Source: Zingiber officinale
Lineage: Eukaryota > Streptophyta > Magnoliopsida > Zingiberales > Zingiberaceae
Length of the DNA stretch: 64,000 bases
NCBI RefSeq assembly: GCF_018446385.1
Contig: NC_055989.1
Span: 133,451,004 to 133,515,003 of the forward strand
Direction of reading: 5' to 3'
A model generated the notes under the pieces. That model was not told where the DNA came from, ran no database searches, and saw only the letters and a program-made list of their open reading frames with translations. Positions 59,240-64,000 of this stretch are shown in pieces. The translations under genes were made by a program, and so were the position numbers. Positions within the stretch are counted from its first letter, which is position 1. Every line of letters starts with the position of its first letter.

Positions 59240-60216
59240 GTTAGGACTGTTGGTTAGTCCTAGGAAGATCGTACCATTTCCACTGTACAAAAATTTTGTA
59301 CAAGTGTTGAACCTTTGCTAAATAACCTATTGTATTCTTTAGAAGTTAAATTAGGAATCGCAAACGGAACTTAACATTATTGATTCCAAATTTAACTTAT
59401 CTGTTCTTAATGGGTTAGATTTGGATCGTAAGCGGAACTTAACACTATTGATCCAAATCCACCTATGTTATAAATTCAATTAAATATTAATTTTCAAAAT
59501 TAGCTTCCAGGTTAAACATGGCGAGACACTAGTCCTTCTTGGATATGAGAGCAACCACCACTTCCTAGACAAAGTCTTTTAAGGAAAGCTAATATTTAAT
59601 TTCCTTATATAACTCTAGATTTAACCAAAAGGATCAATCGAATCACAAATTCGAAAAACAAAAACACAAACTCGAATAACAAATCCGAAAAACTAGAATC
59701 TATTGCCTCTTGTGTTTGGAATTCATACAAAGAAAAATAACTAGCATGATTCGGAAGAAAATTACTAGTTATATCTTCTCTTTATATGCTAATGACCTCG
59801 AGATCTTCTGCCGTATTCCTCGCCTCGCCTTGGACGTCATGTGGGCGACGATCCTCCAAGATGAACATCACCCAAAAGCCTTCTTCTCCTTCTCTATGTT
59901 TCGGCCACCACCACCTCAAGGGAACAAAAGAGAGCAAGGGGATAAGAAGAGGGAGAGGGCCAGCCACAAGAGGAAGCGCCAACTTGAGAATAAGAATTGT
60001 TAATTCATTAGGCCTCTTGTTTTTCCTTTTCTCCTTTTATTTTTCCTTTTCTTTCCTCTTGATTGAATCAATCACCAATCATTAATTGGTTTAATTGATT
60101 GAATCTTTTAAAGGATGATTGGTTGACCCCTTGCTTGGGCACCAAGCAAGGGTGGCTGGCCACAATTAAAAGGAAAGAAATAATCCTTGTAAAAATTTTA
60201 TAAGCAAAGAAAAAAA
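59240..60216 (+). mobile_element. LTR-like sequence, uncertain
   Basis: Begins TGTTGGTTAGTCCTAGGAAG and contains a diverged direct duplication (AATCGCAAACGGAACTTAAC near 59353, GATCGTAAGCGGAACTTAAC near 59424). It ends in sequence cut by the CACTA end. No coding domain is visible. Confidence 0.4.
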
Positions 60217-60545
60217 CACAACAAGAAAATAGCTAATAGACAACGCTTTAAAAGCGTTGTCTATGTGGCTGAAAAAACGTTGTTAAAAGCACTGTTGTTA
60301 AAAGTCTGCTCAAAGACAACGCTTTAAAAGCGTTGTCATTTGTAGCAATGACAATGCTTTTGCAACGTTTTAAAAGCGTTGCCATTTTTTACAAAGACAA
60401 CGCATAAAAAACGTTGTCTTTGTTAAAGACAGTATATAAAAAGCGTTATCTTTGTCAAAGACAATGCATAAAAAGCGTTGTCTTTTTTAGTAAAGACAAC
60501 AGTTTCACAATGCGTAAAAAAACGTTGTTGTTTAGTAAAGGATAA
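60217..60545 (+). mobile_element. CACTA transposon terminal and subterminal region
   Basis: A CACAACAAGAAAA terminus, one base from the common plant CACTACAAGAAAA, is followed by about ten palindromic copies of ACAACGCTTTTAAAGCGTTGT-like subterminal repeats with one-base variants. This arrangement is diagnostic of plant CACTA (En/Spm) ends. The other end is not in the window. No transposase was identified between here and the copia LTR. Confidence 0.8.
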
Positions 60546-61491
60546 GAAGTTTAAACTATTATTTTTTAATAGCAAAGACAAATAAAAGATAAATGAAAAT
60601 AAATATATTTCAATCAACAGCATATTATTAAATAAACAACTAAGATCAATATAGAAATTATCATCCTTACACTTCTATAACAAACATAATTACTTGCATA
60701 CAAAGAAATTTTAATTAGGAGACACTCAAAACTACTCCTATCGACTACATCTTATTGCATGAACTTAAGAAATCTTGATAAATGTTACTTATCCTCTTGA
60801 CTTGAATGTTCTTTAGTCATTGGCTTTAACCATCTTCTTGTTTAAATCCCAAAGTCTTCTTAATAGTTTTTTGTCAAAGTACTTTCCAGTCACACTCTTG
60901 AGGTTTGGATGCAGTTCCACATAGCATGTAGTTGTTGCTCTTATAATCATCCATATCCGAGCTGTTTAGTTGGAGTTTTTGAATACCTCCATTCACCATT
61001 CAAAATATTTGAAAAGACACTGAATGTAAAATTTTCAAAATCTCAATATTTAATGAAAGTCAACCGGAATAAGCAAATGACATGTGAAATTTTCACAATC
61101 CCAACTTTTATCATCCAAGAAGTACAAACAAAATGCACTTTTGAAATAAAGCAGAAATAGAGTTTTGCCTTGTAGCTAAAAGTGATAAGAATTTTAGCTG
61201 ACAACTATTCAGACTTGTTGATTGTTCAAAGATAATATCTCAGGAATGGACAAGATTTGCATTGGCACAGTTACTAAGTGGTTAATTATCAAAGACTCGT
61301 GTTCTTGAAAAAATTGATACCAGTTATGATTTTGGTAATCAAAATGCAACAACTATGAATCAGTATCTTGCCACAAGCAGTCTGATGCACAATCGGATAA
61401 ACATTTAGTATGTTCATGGTCCACTGTACAGAAAACTAAACAATTATAGAGATAGTTGCCTTTGTTTTCTTCAAAAGAAGCAGATGAAAAG
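60546..61491. other. Possible CACTA interior, no gene identified
   Basis: AT-rich DNA with short open frames. A minus-strand stretch near 60820-60920 (VTGKYFDKKLLRRLWDLNK) looks protein-like but I cannot name it. It may belong to the CACTA element. Confidence 0.35.
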
Positions 61492-62474
61492 TGTTGGGTG
61501 TAAACCCGTTACAATTCTGAGTGCGTACCAGAGTCACAAGAACTTACAATCAAGTAGGTTTGAGCAGATAATCTCAAACTGTCGACTCTAGCGAGCCGAA
61601 CCACGCACCGAGTAGATGAGTCGCGGACATCGTTAGTTGTCGAGCGGCGCCACGTTGCTGTTGAGAGTTGCTGACAGGATGTCAAGAGCTGCAACACGAA
61701 CTCAGAGTGGATGCCGAGTCCAGCAGAGCGCTGTCTCCTTAAAACAGATTCGGCCCCTCCGTGGTGCTCAGAGGATTAGGTGGACGTCTGTTTCCCAGGA
61801 TAAAACGGCAGGATCACGAGCACAACCGAGCACTGATTGTCGTGACGATCTGAACTAGATCCGAAAACTATCACTATTTCTGTTGAGCAAAATAAATACA
61901 CAACAGAAGGGAAGAAAACATGGGGATTCAAAGAGGAAGGGAAGCAAGTGCTCATGTGCTCTTCTCACACACATGCTTCTCTCACACAAAGCTCACATAT
62001 AAAGCTCGAGTTTTTTTTTTTCTCTGCTCTTGCTTCAAGCTTCAATGGTCTTATATAGACCTCTGCCTCTTCTCGTTGCAAGTCCAATGAGCAAGCCCAA
62101 TGAGCAAGCCATGTTGTGGCTTGCATGCTTGCCAGCAAGCCACAACGTGGCTTGCATGCTTGCAAAAAAATGCCAGCAAGCCACGTTAACGTGGCTTACA
62201 TGCTTGCCACAAATTGCAAGCTTGCCACGTGGCGAGCAAGCAAGCTGCCACGTGGCGTGCAGGTAAGTTGGCGACTTTCCTCATCTAGTATGCTGGCCAA
62301 TAAGTTGTCTGACTGATGTTACAAATAATGGGGTTCACAAAATGACCCTTCGGGTTGATGTCATCCGGGCCCTGTATTTTCATCCCCTTTGTTCTGAATC
62401 AGTCGGAAAGCCTTGCTTTCAATCGTTGTGGGACTACAACCCACATGCCGCGTTTTCATTCAATTTTTCCAACA
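61492..62474 (-). repeat. 3' LTR of the right-hand copia element
   Basis: About 983 bp, TG...CA on either strand. At 62085-62260 it holds inverted and direct copies of GCAAGCCACGTGGCTTGC-like sequence. Confidence 0.8.
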
Positions 62475-64000
62475 ATCCCCCACATGAATGAAACAAGGAT
62501 TTGTGATAGTTTTCGACAGTTGAGTCGAGTATAGGATAGGTAGGTGTTATCCTTTGAATCTTCCCTTGTAAACTCTGTTTGCTCACTGGCTGATTAGTAG
62601 ACGTGATGTCTTTGAACTGTTTGGCCGTTGGTGTAAGCATGGACAGATCTTACCCAAGACTCTCCCTGATATAGTTCAGGTCTCATGAGTGTGTTCGTTC
62701 TTGGCCATGAACACGCCTGATTCTGTGAGAAGTTCTAAGAATTGTGCCTTCAATTCTTTTCGAAGCGGCCTCACTTCTTTCGCACATAGGTGATCCCTCA
62801 AGAGTTACACTTTACTCTTCTTGATCATTAAAAGCCTATCGGCTTACCCTGGTCTGGTCACTGTTTTATTGGGCTACCCACAGTGTGTCTAGTCAGTGCA
62901 GATTAGTTGGCCCGTTGAACCTAGTTCTTGGGATCTCCAGTCAGCATAGGTTGGGTGTCCTCTGCACTGATTGCTGACAATGACATCAAGCCCATTCCCT
63001 GTGATGAGCTTGCAACTAGCTCTCGATTTAACCCCTTGGTTAGCAGATCTGCTAGGTTATCTTTTGACTTCACATAGTCAACAGTGATAACTCCAGTTGA
63101 GAGTAGTTGTCTAATGGTATTATGTCTACGACGTATATGTCTAGACTTACCATTATACAGATGGCTCTGTGCCCGACCAATTGTTGATTGACTATCGCAA
63201 TGTATGCAAATCGCCGGCACAGGTTTTGGCCATCGTGGAATATCTTCTAAGAATTGTCGTAGCCATTCAGCCTCTTCACCACATTTGTCAAGAGCTACAA
63301 ACTCAGATTCCATCGTGGATCTGGTTATTACGGTTTGCTTAGAAGATTTCCAGGAAATGGCTGTACCAGCTAGAGTGAAGACATATCCACTAGTAGACTT
63401 AGAGTCTTTTATATCAGATATCCAACTTGCATCGCTGTATCCTTCTATTACAGCAGGATATCTTGTATAGTGCAGTCCATAGTCACGAGTATACCTTAAG
63501 TACCTCAGTACTCTCGTTATCCCTTTCCAGTGCTCGACACTGGGATTACTCATGTATCTACTCAGTTTGCTTACTGCGTAGGCCAAGTCTGGTCGAGTAC
63601 AACTCATCAAGTACATCAGACTGCCAATCACTCGAGAGTATTCTATCTGCGAGATACTTTCACCTCGATTTTTCGATAGATGTTGACTCGTATCTATTGG
63701 CGTTCGTGCCAACGCAGTATCACCCTTAGTGAATTTCTCAAGAATCTTGTCCACGTAATGTGACTGATTAAGAACAAGTCCTTCTGTCGTTCTAAGAATT
63801 TTGATTCCAAGAATCACATCAGCTAGGCCCATGTCTTTCATGTCAAATCTTGAGTTCAACATGTCTTTAGTGGATTTGATTATCTTATCATTACTTCCAA
63901 TGATAAGTATGTCATCTACATAGAGGCACAGGATGACATAGGCATTCTCTGTGGCTCTCATGTAGACACATTTATCACATTCATTGATCTTGAATCCACA
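61492..64000 (-). mobile_element. Ty1-copia element, reverse orientation, cut by the window edge
   Basis: On the minus strand: reverse transcriptase and RNase H (about 64000-62921; [50 protein letters not shown]), an untranslated stretch, the purine tract GTGGGGGAT, then the 3' LTR (62474 down to 61492). The purine tract context (TTCATGTGGGGGATTGTTGG) is the same as in the copia element at 35129-41696, and the proteins are about 70 percent alike by eye, so they are the same lineage. The visible coding part looks whole; the rest lies outside the window. Confidence 0.88.

Overview
This window looks like plant nuclear DNA. The genes have short exons with GT-AG introns, the gene families are land-plant specific (AINTEGUMENTA, HD-Zip II, RLP44, plastid ribosomal protein PSRP6), and most of the rest is LTR retrotransposon sequence. 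Two genes (RLP44 and PSRP6) have very GC-rich third codon positions, as is common in commelinid monocots. A non-grass monocot, possibly from the ginger/banana group, is my inference and not proven here.

Layout. About 0-7 kb is gene-poor: an in-frame tandem duplication, a SINE with perfect target-site duplications, an old Ty3-gypsy LTR and a hairpin-rich repeat. About 7-18.3 kb is a gene island: ANT (+, nine exons including a 9-nt micro-exon), RLP44 (+, one exon), an unnamed plastid-type membrane protein (-, three exons) and a branched-chain aminotransferase (-, nine exons). A broken, apparently non-autonomous Ty3-gypsy element fills 18.6-25.7 kb. An HD-Zip class II gene lies at 28.7-29.6 kb. 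A chloroplast ndhI fragment sits at 32.4-32.7 kb, followed by a solo LTR with a 5-bp target duplication, a non-autonomous hAT element with an 8-bp duplication, and a nearly full-length Ty1-copia element (35.1-41.7 kb) with a 5-bp duplication.

PSRP6, encoding a small plastid 50S protein, starts 0.93 kb beyond that copia element. The stretch 43-48 kb holds tandem repeats, a second copy of the SINE and a hierarchical palindrome array. From 49.3 kb to the end the DNA is nested and decayed retrotransposons plus one CACTA transposon end; a second copia element on the minus strand runs off the right edge.

The host genes form no operon or shared pathway. They are ordinary separate plant genes: growth and cell-wall signalling (ANT, RLP44, HD-Zip II), amino-acid metabolism (BCAT) and plastid function (PSRP6 and the unnamed membrane protein). 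The most unusual signals are the nested palindrome array at 45.9-47.7 kb, a copia element whose primer-site position is complementary to its own LTR, a 37/74-bp higher-order tandem repeat inside the gypsy element, and the recurrence of short-palindrome arrays inside several different LTR families. No computation was run; all alignments were made by eye.
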